Below are positions 15,819 to 23,216 of a stretch of 32,371 nt of DNA, piece by piece; position 1 is the first letter of the stretch, and each line of letters starts with the position of its first letter. Both the position numbers and the translations under genes were made by a program. Source of the stretch: SMTZ1-83 sp048883405 (GTDB lineage Archaea > Asgardarchaeota > Thorarchaeia > Thorarchaeales > Thorarchaeaceae); assembly GCA_048883405.1 (NCBI GenBank), contig JBHLQS010000011.1, positions 1-32,371 of the forward strand, written 5' to 3'. The notes under the pieces were generated by a model. It searched no databases. It was not told the origin of the DNA and saw nothing but the letters and a program-made list of their open reading frames with translations.

Positions 15819-16745
15819 CTACTCTTCTATTCCCAGGTTCACGTTGTTTATGGCATCGAGGCATGCAACGATGAAGTCATTTGTTGGAGTGGGAACATGA
15901 ACTTCACGACCAAGACGTACGACTGCGCCGTTTAGGATATCAATCTCAATTCTTCTCTTATTCATCAGGTCGCGGTACATGGAAGGTCTAATATCAGGAT
16001 TGAGACCTAGTGAGAAACTCATTAGTCTCTGCAGAACATCATCAGACAGTAAGACACCCTTTGCTCTGGCAATCTCAATGATTTCAGCCATAGTCCGCTC
16101 ATACAGCTGTTTCGTTCCTCCATAGCGTAAGATTGGGCCTACAGGCAGGCCTGTCAAGCTGCAGAGACCTCCAACTGCACAAATGAAAGTGAATTTCTCC
16201 CACTCCTCAGCAACGATATTTGTTGATAGGCTTGCATTTATTCCTGCGCTTTTGAATACTTCAAGGATTTGCTGTCCTCGATCAGATTCTCTCCCGTCTA
16301 TTTCACCAAAGGCAAGCCTTTCCAGTCCTTCATGATTAATCATCCCGGGCGCTTCAATATAGGCGCTCAACGCACACAGACCGCCCATTACATGATCAGC
16401 ACCAAGAATGCTGCCAAGTATCTCTTCCTTCTCTACACCATTTTGCAAAGATATAACTGTGGTATCTTTTGACACTAAAGGTTTGACCTGATTGGCAGCA
16501 CCTTCCGTGTCATACCCCTTTACACAGAAAAGAATCAGATCAACTGGATCAATCTCAGATGGATTATCTGTCGCTACTGATTTAATAGTGAAATCACCCT
16601 TTGGACTTCGAATCTGCAATCCGTTCTTCTTGATTGCCTGAAGATGCGCTCCTCTAGCAATGAAAACTACATCTTCACCAGATTTGGCTAGTAGTCCTCC
16701 GAAGTATCCACCAACACCGCCTGTACCCATTATAGCAATTCGCAA
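15819..16745 (-). CDS. panE: 2-dehydropantoate 2-reductase (ketopantoate reductase)
   Basis: The protein of about 308 residues begins RIAIMGTGGVGGYFGGLLAK, the NADPH-binding loop of the ApbA/PanE family. It continues with LFCVKGYDT (the conserved lysine strand), SLQNGVEKEE, and the C-terminal helical domain with KRRIEIDILNGAVVRLG. The enzyme reduces 2-dehydropantoate to pantoate for coenzyme A synthesis; related ApbA proteins act on other 2-oxoacids. The frame is open from a TTG at 16757, but a TATA-like CTTTATTC at 16778-16785 gives a start near 16756, and the family alignment favours the TTG at 16745. Translation is probably leaderless or nearly so. Confidence 0.88.
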   Translation of the reverse strand: MRIAIMGTGGVGGYFGGLLAKSGEDVVFIARGAHLQAIKKNGLQIRSPKGDFTIKSVATDNPSEIDPVDLILFCVKGYDTEGAANQVKPLVSKDTTVISLQNGVEKEEILGSILGADHVMGGLCALSAYIEAPGMINHEGLERLAFGEIDGRESDRGQQILEVFKSAGINASLSTNIVAEEWEKFTFICAVGGLCSLTGLPVGPILRYGGTKQLYERTMAEIIEIARAKGVLLSDDVLQRLMSFSLGLNPDIRPSMYRDLMNKRRIEIDILNGAVVRLGREVHVPTPTNDFIVACLDAINNVNLGIEE

Positions 16746-16883
16746 GTGACAAATCAACCCCGGCTGTGAGTTGATTGAATAAAGAACTTCACTCTCTTAA
16801 GTATGCTTAACAGAAAAACATCTGAATGTCGTCTAGCCGAATTGCAGTGCACAAATCCTTGCTTCTCCACCAGGATGTCTTTC

Positions 16884-17243
16884 CTAAGGCATTACATGCC
16901 GCTCAGATGAGATGAATGCATCAATCATTCGGCAAGAAGGACAACCATAGCTTTGGTACTCAGTCCCTGCGAGGGCGCCTACCATCATTTTCTCCAAACC
17001 CAATAAGAAGCCGGATTTCTCATGTAGGTCCAGATGGTAGCCAGATTTCTTGGAAACCTTACTTAGTTCTGATACCTGCCTGTAAAAAGCGTCATTGCTC
17101 ATCGAGAACGTGAAATGAAAGACATTGGCGTTCTTCACATGATCCCGAAGGCGCACGACTGCATAGCCATCAGTAGTGTCATGCTTCTCGCGATACCGGA
17201 TATCAATACTCAGGATGTCCTCAGGTCCAACCATTATTCCCAT
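16884..17243 (-). CDS. Unknown 119-residue protein with C-terminal CPSC motif
   Basis: I do not recognise this soluble protein. It has mixed alpha/beta character with a strand-rich first half (LSIDIRYREK, YAVVRLRDHV, VFHFTFSM). A helical second half follows, with a hydrophobic GFLLGLEKMMVGALAG stretch near 77-92. GCPSC is at about 99-103, half of a zinc-ribbon or a redox-type CxxC. The ATG at 17243 is favoured; another lies three codons in. It lies downstream of the ArsA-like pair on the same strand but has its own TATA box and an inverted repeat, so it may or may not belong with them. Confidence 0.65.
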   Translation of the reverse strand: MGIMVGPEDILSIDIRYREKHDTTDGYAVVRLRDHVKNANVFHFTFSMSNDAFYRQVSELSKVSKKSGYHLDLHEKSGFLLGLEKMMVGALAGTEYQSYGCPSCRMIDAFISSERHVMP

Positions 17244-17257
17244 TTCTAATACACACC

Positions 17258-17295
17258 TTATTCCAGAGATAGCATATGGAATAATGCTTTAAAAG
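17258..17295 (-). promoter_or_regulatory. Promoter with inverted repeat upstream of CPSC protein
   Basis: TTTTAAAG (minus strand, 17288-17295) is a TATA-like box predicting a start near 17265. Immediately downstream lies an inverted repeat with 8-bp arms, TTATTCCA at 17258-17265 and TGGAATAA at 17277-17284, with an 11-nt spacer. The repeat covers the predicted start region, the usual place for a repressor site. Confidence 0.5.
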
Positions 17296-17404
17296 TTAAC
17301 TATAGTGATATATTCTGGTAAGACTGCGCTTCATGAGATCCAATAGAGTCATGTATTGCCTGTTTTGGCTAATTTGGTGCGGAGGTAGGCCATCCATTGA
17401 TTGG

Positions 17405-18415
17405 TCATTGAGGACTGAAAGATAGCATGTCCTCGCAGAATTTCTCAATCCCCTCGACGCCTGCGACTTCAGAGGGGTATAGGGGCACATAGGCGTTGAC
17501 CAATTCTCCGAGCTGCTCACTAATCATGTCCATGTATCTAGTCTGCTGAAGATAGCTATTCTTCATGTATTCAGTCGCATCTTCATCAGCGGCCTTTTTG
17601 GGAATGATTCTATTTACAAACACGCCTCCTACCGGTATATCGAAAGCCTGTACCATCTTGATGAACCGTTGCACAACCGCAATTGGAAGCGCTAGGGGAA
17701 TTGTCACAAAAACGAATGCAGTCCTCTCAACATCACTAAGTATTTCTTTTGCCTTACGATTCTTCTCGTGCTGACGCAAGAGGTCACCCAGCATCGGATC
17801 ACTCTTTACCTCTTCCGCAATCTTATCCTTCCTGAAAGAGAGCTGCACTCGAAGGGATAGAGCCTCCTTTCTGCTCTCAATCATACGACTAAGCCACAGG
17901 TCATAGATTTTGCTTAAACCAAGTAGCCGAATAGCATTGGCCACTGCGGCGCAGTCAAAGACAATTACATCATATTCATCGCCCTGTTCAAGCATAATGT
18001 CAGTCATTGTGTCAAATTGGGCAGATTCCTCAAAAGCCGGATTTGTGACAGCAATCTCAATAAACGCATCGGGGTTCACCGGAATATCAGCCCACTTGAG
18101 AAACGAGGTAATGCGTTCTGTGAGCTGGTCTCTATAAGTCGCCATCTTCTTAGTGATATCAACTTCAACACCCCACAGGTTCTCCGCTCCTTCGATCTTT
18201 TGAATGCCGCGTCCCCACATGTCCTGACCGTATAGGGTAGACAGTGAATGCACTGGATTCAAAGAGGCAAGGAGAGTCCTTTTCCCCTTAGAGACAAAGT
18301 ACTGGGCAATCGCCGCTGCACTGACAGTCTTTCCTACACCGCCCTTACCACCGGTAAAGAAGAACTTAATATTCGGATGTTGCTTTACAAATTCCTCCCA
18401 CTTGGATTCAGTCAT
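17405..18415 (-). CDS. ArsA/Get3-like ATPase with degenerate switch motifs
   Basis: This 336-residue SIMIBI ATPase has the deviant P-loop TGGKGGVGKT at 21-30, including the signature Lys24 that reaches across a dimer. Switch I reads SLNPVHSLST (51-60), where relatives have STDPAHSLSD: Asn53 takes the place of the catalytic Asp. Switch II reads VFDCAAVANAIRLL (about 152-165) instead of DTAPTGHTLRLL, losing the Gly-His. The fold is otherwise complete, and P-loop and flanks are well kept, so nucleotide binding without efficient hydrolysis is predicted. It starts 4 nt after the stop of the partner ATPase gene, with a strong GGAGG, so equal expression and a mixed dimer are likely. I see no cysteines resembling the arsenite site of ArsA. 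Confidence 0.92.
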   Translation of the reverse strand: MTESKWEEFVKQHPNIKFFFTGGKGGVGKTVSAAAIAQYFVSKGKRTLLASLNPVHSLSTLYGQDMWGRGIQKIEGAENLWGVEVDITKKMATYRDQLTERITSFLKWADIPVNPDAFIEIAVTNPAFEESAQFDTMTDIMLEQGDEYDVIVFDCAAVANAIRLLGLSKIYDLWLSRMIESRKEALSLRVQLSFRKDKIAEEVKSDPMLGDLLRQHEKNRKAKEILSDVERTAFVFVTIPLALPIAVVQRFIKMVQAFDIPVGGVFVNRIIPKKAADEDATEYMKNSYLQQTRYMDMISEQLGELVNAYVPLYPSEVAGVEGIEKFCEDMLSFSPQ

Positions 18416-18419
18416 TCTT

Positions 18420-19427
18420 CTAGTCCTCCGTTATTTTTCCATCCCAATTCATCATAACATCAGCGACCTTGCCTATCATCTCGAGTCCCTTTGGCTCTCT
18501 GTCAAACATCGGAATTACCGCGCATACACGCTTGCCTAGTTTCTCCTTGATTTCAACCATATACTTCTGCTGCATTTCGATGCGCTCACGAAGAAACTGA
18601 CTCAGATCATCCCGCTTAAGCAGCTCTCTTGGATACACTTGGTTGATAATGACGCCGGTTAGTGTGATGTCCATTTGCTCAAACATCTTCAATGCACGTT
18701 CGGTATCTAGAATTGACATCTTCTCAGGAGTGACAACCATATAGAAAGCGGTCTTTTTGGCATCAGTAAGAATATTCTGGAAGAAGCTTAGCTTCTTCCG
18801 AATCTCTATTAATTCAGCAAGCATCTCGTCTTGCCCGGCGGCAGAAGTTCTTTGTTGCATCTGCCAAGCTGACTCGCCATATTCTTGCGCTTTCTTTCGC
18901 GTTTCTTCCATCTTCTCTACCCAGACATCTAGTATTCGAGCCATTGATACGATTCGAATGCCATGACCAAAGGGGGGCATATCAAAGACATGAAAACCAT
19001 ATTCATCAGAGGCGAGCAATCCAGCCATCGCATCATAAGTGGCGGATTCGTGCATAGCTGGCTCAGCCCCTGCCGCATTTATGTATTCATCAATCTCCTT
19101 GGGAATCTCATCAATGCCGTACATGTCCTTGATTTGCTGTCGAATCTCTTCCTGAAAGGCGGCTATGCGCTTGTCTGCGTCAATTTCCATTACGTGCAAA
19201 TTCTCGGCTAGAGTAACAGAACCCTTTCCAAAAACATCTTTCTCAAAAATGTCAGATAATGATGCTTGGGGGTCTGTACTAAAGCAAAGGATTCGTTGTC
19301 TCTTCTTTGCAAGCCAAGACGCCAATGCTGCACTACATGTGGTTTTACCCAAACCTCCCTTTCCAGCAAAGACCGCGATTTTTAAGTCCGGATTAGATTC
19401 GAAGAAGGTACTCATTTTTCTGGACAA
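18420..19427 (-). CDS. ArsA/Get3-like ATPase with intact catalytic motifs
   Basis: This 335-residue protein has the deviant P-loop AGKGGLGKTT at 21-30 (signature Lys23), switch I FSTDPQASLSDIF with Asp52, and switch II VFDMPPFGHGIRIV (about 147-160) with the Gly-His found in ArsA and Get3. A long helical insertion rich in Glu, Lys and Gln (about 167-215) corresponds to the client- or partner-binding region of Get3. No arsenite cysteines and no CxxC dimer motif are visible, so it is neither a proven arsenite pump subunit nor classical Get3. The TTG at 19427 has GGTGA at good spacing; an ATG at 19415 is the alternative. It lies 47 nt after a small family member and 4 nt before the second ATPase. 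Confidence 0.93.
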   Translation of the reverse strand: MSRKMSTFFESNPDLKIAVFAGKGGLGKTTCSAALASWLAKKRQRILCFSTDPQASLSDIFEKDVFGKGSVTLAENLHVMEIDADKRIAAFQEEIRQQIKDMYGIDEIPKEIDEYINAAGAEPAMHESATYDAMAGLLASDEYGFHVFDMPPFGHGIRIVSMARILDVWVEKMEETRKKAQEYGESAWQMQQRTSAAGQDEMLAELIEIRKKLSFFQNILTDAKKTAFYMVVTPEKMSILDTERALKMFEQMDITLTGVIINQVYPRELLKRDDLSQFLRERIEMQQKYMVEIKEKLGKRVCAVIPMFDREPKGLEMIGKVADVMMNWDGKITED

Positions 19428-19474
19428 TACGATTCACCCAATTGGATATATAGCAGAGACTATGAATCACCCGA

Positions 19475-19762
19475 TTAGAAGAGAGCGTCCGTGAAGTCAC
19501 GTTCTTTGAACAGGGTTCGCTTCCAGGTCTTAATATTCGGCACAGCATATGGCAGAAGCTTAAGTGAGTAGTATGGAGGAAGGATGGGAATGCCTAGCAT
19601 GTCGCCTAGTGTAATGAGCATGAAAAGCTGCTCGAGGTACATGCGTGTCTTCAGGGCATATCTGGCCATACCTTGCATCGCCATACCGTAGAAGAAATCT
19701 TTCACGGCGCCTTTTGCGCCACGACCCTGTTCAGATTCCTCGACATCCTTATCGGCGTTCAT
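19475..19762 (-). CDS. Small ArsA-linked family protein, copy B
   Basis: This 95-residue protein is the near twin of the one at 14218. A variable acidic start (MNADKDVEESEQGRG) precedes the shared body: YGMAMQGMARYALKTRMYLE, the core GDMLGIPILPPYYSLKLLPY (about 53-72) and WKRTLFKERDFTD near the C-terminus. The hydrophobic core with paired prolines could enter a membrane or bind the client groove of the ATPases. The ATG at 19762 has GGGGAT upstream, and TATA-like sequence is present in the 65-bp gap before it. It lies directly upstream of the intact ATPase gene on the same strand. Function unknown; partnership with the ATPases is inferred from position and from the copy number of the family. 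Confidence 0.82.
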   Translation of the reverse strand: MNADKDVEESEQGRGAKGAVKDFFYGMAMQGMARYALKTRMYLEQLFMLITLGDMLGIPILPPYYSLKLLPYAVPNIKTWKRTLFKERDFTDALF

Positions 19763-19827
19763 ATCTCAATCCCCTTCGTTGGCATATAGAAACCTGCTAT
19801 AACTCTTTTCATCAGGTTGGGGCTGGT

Positions 19828-20088
19828 TCAATCATCCATGCAAAGGATGACGTCCTGCTCTTTCAAAAGCCGTCTCTTCCAGGGAGCCATCTGTTCAATT
19901 AGGTGCACAAAGAGCAGCCTAGAATAGAAAGTCGATTGAAATGGATAGCCCAGGAGCTCGCCAAAGATTACAAGCATCGTGGCATCATCGATGTGAACCT
20001 TGGCTTTAATTAGTGGATCAGCTAGACTAGCCTTTTGCGATTGCCAGACTCCTTCCAGGAATTCTCTAATAGCCCTGATGACCTGCAA
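19828..20088 (-). CDS. Small ArsA-linked family protein, copy C
   Basis: This 86-residue protein is a diverged relative of copies A and B and a closer one of D. Shared with D are the GVW segment near residue 13, LADPLIKA/LARPLIKA, then IFGELLGYPFQSTFYSRLLF (about 41-60) and PWKRRLLKEQD. Shared with all four are G-D/E-x-LG, YS, W-basic-basic-x-L and KE-x-D. The last residues (VILCMDD) differ from the usual DFTD end. The start is TTG with GGAGA 7 nt upstream. A 17-bp element upstream at 20131-20147 closely matches one before copy D, so C and D probably arose by tandem duplication that included the control region. Confidence 0.78.
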   Translation of the reverse strand: MQVIRAIREFLEGVWQSQKASLADPLIKAKVHIDDATMLVIFGELLGYPFQSTFYSRLLFVHLIEQMAPWKRRLLKEQDVILCMDD

Positions 20089-20130
20089 ATAACAGTCTCC
20101 TATGATATTCGACCTGTTTACTGCATTAGC

Positions 20131-20147
20131 GCAAATTAGTGTTATGG
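20131..20147 (-). repeat. 17-bp element upstream of copy C
   Basis: The plus-strand sequence GCAAATTAGTGTTATGG at 20131-20147 matches GCAGATTAGTATTGTGG at 20501-20517 in 14 of 17 positions, all three differences being transitions. The elements lie about 43 and 38 nt before the start codons of copies C and D. They could be a shared regulator site or the remains of a duplication. Confidence 0.45.
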
Positions 20148-20211
20148 ACTATCCCTATTTCAATTGAAGTGAGAAAACCTCAGGCGCTTCAGGACTATGC
20201 CCATGTGAAAT

Positions 20212-20463
20212 CTACATATCAGTGAAGTCTTTTTCCTTCAGTATTCGCTTCCGCCATGGATCAATCCTGTCCAACCAATAGACGAATAATTTTCTCGAAT
20301 AGAAGGTTGATTGAAATGAGTATCCCAAGAAATCGCCAAAGATTGTCAGAATCATTGCATCATTGTTATACGTATTAGCTTTGATAAGTGGGCGCGCAAG
20401 GTTCTCCTTTTGAGCTGCCCAGACTCCGTCCCAAAACTCTTTGAGCTTCTTGAAAACATGCAA
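20212..20463 (-). CDS. Small ArsA-linked family protein, copy D
   Basis: This 83-residue protein is the first gene of the probable ATPase cluster. It begins HVFKKLKEFWDGVWAAQKEN, carries IFGDFLGYSFQSTFYSRKLF (about 40-59), and ends PWRKRILKEKDFTDM, sharing the KE-x-DFTD close with copies A and B. The hydrophobic core is less uniform than in A and B and may be an amphipathic hairpin. The start is TTG, in frame, with GGTGGAT 5 nt upstream; the ATG three bases on is out of frame. A TATA-like AATATATG at 20492-20499 predicts a very short leader. The gene is followed by 123 nt before copy C. Confidence 0.78.
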   Translation of the reverse strand: MHVFKKLKEFWDGVWAAQKENLARPLIKANTYNNDAMILTIFGDFLGYSFQSTFYSRKLFVYWLDRIDPWRKRILKEKDFTDM

Positions 20464-20491
20464 ATGATATCCACCCCGCAGCTCTGTGGCG

Positions 20492-20517
20492 TCATATATT
20501 GCAGATTAGTATTGTGG
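20492..20517 (-). promoter_or_regulatory. Promoter of small-protein/ATPase cluster
   Basis: On the minus strand, ACTAATCTGC (20501-20510) runs into the TATA-like AATATATG (20492-20499). This predicts a start around 20470, a few bases before the TTG at 20463. The upstream part is the 17-bp element also found before copy C. This is the best candidate for the main promoter of the five-gene set 20463 to 17405. Confidence 0.45.
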
Positions 20518-20530
20518 CTTGTACCTTTTG

Positions 20531-20565
20531 CAAAAATAAAAAGAAGAAGTAGCCTTTCGGCTACT
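20531..20565 (-). terminator. Hairpin and T-tract terminator of cstA
   Basis: Read on the minus strand, AGTAGCC and GGCTACT form a 7-bp stem with a 4-nt GAAA loop (20548-20565), followed at once by a T-rich run to about 20531. It starts 6 nt after the cstA stop. The hairpin plus T-tract is the clearest terminator in the window and separates cstA from the small-protein/ATPase cluster. Confidence 0.75.
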
Positions 20566-20570
20566 CTATT

Positions 20571-22355
20571 CTACTGTACTGGAGTCGATACTTCCACTGA
20601 TACATCAGCTTGCTCAGGACCGCGCCTGAGTGCATTCCAAGCATCGGCAAAGACGAGCCATCCAAGGATGAACAGTATCACAGCGATGCCGAGGAAGGTC
20701 CAAGTCAGCCCGATAGCTGGTAATGCATTACCTGCTTCTGCCAAATTCGCGACCATACTACCAGCTTGTGCATAGTAGTAAGGCGCAGTGATAAGGGCTC
20801 TGACGAAGACCCAAGCTTCCCATACGAGTGCCGCCTCACATGTGAAGATCATGAAGATGGCGGGAATCAGCGTATAGTATGTGGGTTTGTTAGCACGGAC
20901 CAGATACACCGACGCGAGCATCAGGGCAAGTCCTGCAAGCAGCTGGTTGCTGCCACCGAACAACAGCCATATGTGATACCAAGCGCCAGTAGCCGCGAAG
21001 ATGAACGCAATTAGAACTCCGATGAATGCCCCAATCCATTTATTTCGAAACAGAGGAGCAATCGCTGATTGCCCGGCGAGATCAGCTGCAGCCAAACGGA
21101 AGAACCGAGGCATGAGCTGCAACACCGTGATTGCATAGAGCTCTAGAACCATAGCGAAGAACGCAACTAGCACCACGCCGGATACAGCAGCTCCACCAAA
21201 CATCCCTTGAGTGAGGATTGCTGCACCAGTCGGGAAGTTGGCGAACCAAGCTCCTACGACCTCTCCAGCTGGAATGACAACATATGCTGACATGGCACAC
21301 ATTGCCAAGACTCCTTCTAGGAACATAGAGCCGCCAGCAACAGGAAGAGCATCGACCTCAGATGCAATCTGCTTTCCAGTTGCACTGCTTCCCACTAGGC
21401 TATGCCAGCCAGAAACAGCACCGCAGGCAATTGCCACGAAAAGAATTGGCCAAATAGGTCCATTTGCCTCTGTAAACAGAGTGATCACTGGATCTACCTG
21501 AACCATGACTGGTTCTGCCACTGTCTGTGTAAGTGGACTAAGCAGAGCTCCGGCTATGATGAGTAGCACTGCTACAAAACATGGCCAGAAAGCAACGTAG
21601 TTTACTGGTTGCGCCCAATCTGTTATTGCTAATGTAGCACCGAAGTACACAAGTACCAAGGACAGTATAATCCACCATTCTACTGGAGTATCGGCAACCC
21701 AAGCCAAAAGGCCCTCTACATAGAGCCAGATGCCCAATACGATGCCGACAACCATGAACAGCATGCCCACAATAGTGGAGATTACAATGTTCATCTTCCT
21801 TCTATACATCATGATTCCAGCAAATGCCCCTCCAGCAATCACGAAGATTGTTGGAAGAATACTCTGTGGGAATGCTCTAAAGAACGCTCCACAGATGTAT
21901 GCGAAGACAGCCATCACTAGTATCAGATAGAAGATGATAAAGCCCATCAAACCTTTGCGGGCTCGGGATCCTACCATCCGATAGGCAATCGGACCAAAGG
22001 ATTCACCCTCACTGCGCACAGTTATCATGACCGATGTGTAATCATGAATCCAACCAATAAAGAATGTGCCAAATACTATCCAAAGGAATGCTGGTAACCA
22101 ACCAAATACTAGCGCTATAAACGGACCGCTAATGGGACCGAGAGCTGCTATAGATTTGAATTGGAAACCGAATAAGACACTCTTTGAGGTGGGGAAGAAT
22201 TCAACACCATCCATGTACATGTGCGCAGGTGTTTTCACTTTTGCATCAGGGCTCCAGACATTGCGATCTATGTATCTGGCGTATAACCAATACCCAAATA
22301 TGTAGATAACAAGTCCGACCGCGATGAATATTGCAGGTGAGAATTGCAATTGCAT
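20571..22355 (-). CDS. cstA: CstA-family carbon starvation transporter
   Basis: This 594-residue membrane protein belongs to the CstA family, which imports peptides or pyruvate. N-terminal family landmarks are YWLYARYIDRNVW (about 22-34), KTPAHMYMDGVEFFPTSKSV and FKSIAALGPISGPFIALVFG. These are followed by about 15 hydrophobic segments, with GWIHDYTSVM and SGWHSLVGSSATGKQ as conserved loops. It is shorter than E. coli CstA (about 700), as archaeal members often are. The ATG at 22355 has a strong GGAGGTGG. The 134-bp region upstream includes two TATA-like runs, giving a leader of up to about 100 nt. Substrate not proven; with the LctP-type permease it suggests uptake of small organic acids or peptides. 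Confidence 0.93.
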   Translation of the reverse strand: MQLQFSPAIFIAVGLVIYIFGYWLYARYIDRNVWSPDAKVKTPAHMYMDGVEFFPTSKSVLFGFQFKSIAALGPISGPFIALVFGWLPAFLWIVFGTFFIGWIHDYTSVMITVRSEGESFGPIAYRMVGSRARKGLMGFIIFYLILVMAVFAYICGAFFRAFPQSILPTIFVIAGGAFAGIMMYRRKMNIVISTIVGMLFMVVGIVLGIWLYVEGLLAWVADTPVEWWIILSLVLVYFGATLAITDWAQPVNYVAFWPCFVAVLLIIAGALLSPLTQTVAEPVMVQVDPVITLFTEANGPIWPILFVAIACGAVSGWHSLVGSSATGKQIASEVDALPVAGGSMFLEGVLAMCAMSAYVVIPAGEVVGAWFANFPTGAAILTQGMFGGAAVSGVVLVAFFAMVLELYAITVLQLMPRFFRLAAADLAGQSAIAPLFRNKWIGAFIGVLIAFIFAATGAWYHIWLLFGGSNQLLAGLALMLASVYLVRANKPTYYTLIPAIFMIFTCEAALVWEAWVFVRALITAPYYYAQAGSMVANLAEAGNALPAIGLTWTFLGIAVILFILGWLVFADAWNALRRGPEQADVSVEVSTPVQ

Positions 22356-22489
22356 ATCTAACCACCTCCAAGGCCGAATACCTCTCTCTCCTCGGGGGTT
22401 CTCGGTCTCGGTCGGAAACGATTAGCATTGGTCCCCATTAAATTCTTCGTTTTCTATTGTTTTCCCATCTCTTTTAAGGGACCATATGT

Positions 22490-23107
22490 CTATAGAAGGT
22501 CATCTTCGTATGATTCTATGTCATGTCCATGACATAGAAGAGAGTTCAATGACGAAATCAGCACATCGGATTCTTCAACAATCAGCTCAGGAGTGGGAGA
22601 AGTCCAAATGACCTTTATGAGGCGAGAAGTTTCGTCACAGGGGATAAAGCCCATCAATTGTGCATTGAGACGTGGGGATCCAAAGATTCCGAAGCGAGGA
22701 CGCATAGTAGTCCAGAGAATATAGCTGCCGATATGATCACCAGTATGCAATTCACCATGTTCCTCTACTTGTCGACCTTTGTTGAAGTGTTCCTCAAGAA
22801 GTGTTTCCGGGCTCGGCGCAATAGGCGTATCCTTCTTCAATTCTACCTCAATCTTGGCTCTGAAATCAAGGTTGGGACGCTTCTCCTTGCCGTGTCTTCG
22901 CGAAATAAGACATTCAATCTCTCCCGAACCAACCCAAACACGGTCTTTGTAGAGGAATCTATTGGTGACCAGCGGATCATTCATTTGATATCCAGTCACC
23001 CAAGAATCAGGTAGAAAGAGAAAGGCGAAAATGGCACGACCAAAAAGCATGTTCCAGGCTTCGACACAAATCTCACGCGTATCATCTACCTGTTCATTTG
23101 TCTTCAT
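22490..23107 (-). CDS. Unknown 205-residue soluble protein
   Basis: I do not recognise this protein. It is probably cytoplasmic, of mixed alpha/beta character, with an acidic C-terminus (ESYEDDLL). Visible segments include EAWNMLFGRAIFAFLFLPDSW (about 16-36, mildly hydrophobic), RVWVGSGEIECLISRRHGKE, and a beta-rich LIKVIWTSPTPELIVEESDVL near 165-185. There is no metal or nucleotide motif. A TATA-like GATATATTATCG at 23141-23152 gives a leader of about 15 nt before the ATG at 23107. It is divergent from the gene at 23217, with which it shares a 109-bp control region. Confidence 0.7.
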   Translation of the reverse strand: MKTNEQVDDTREICVEAWNMLFGRAIFAFLFLPDSWVTGYQMNDPLVTNRFLYKDRVWVGSGEIECLISRRHGKEKRPNLDFRAKIEVELKKDTPIAPSPETLLEEHFNKGRQVEEHGELHTGDHIGSYILWTTMRPRFGIFGSPRLNAQLMGFIPCDETSRLIKVIWTSPTPELIVEESDVLISSLNSLLCHGHDIESYEDDLL

Positions 23108-23216
23108 CTCGATTCAACTGTGCAATTCATCAGAGGAGCGATAATATATCGATTTTGCTTCACAAAGTCTTAAAGGGAGGAACAGAAACAGACGCCATTT
23201 ATCCCCTAATCGCTGA

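Noticed and set aside
17405..19427. Reading the ATPase pair as an arsenite-resistance ArsA pump or as classical Get3.
   Set aside because: Cysteines resembling the arsenite site are missing, no ArsB/ArsD/ArsR genes are nearby, and the Get3 CxxC is absent.
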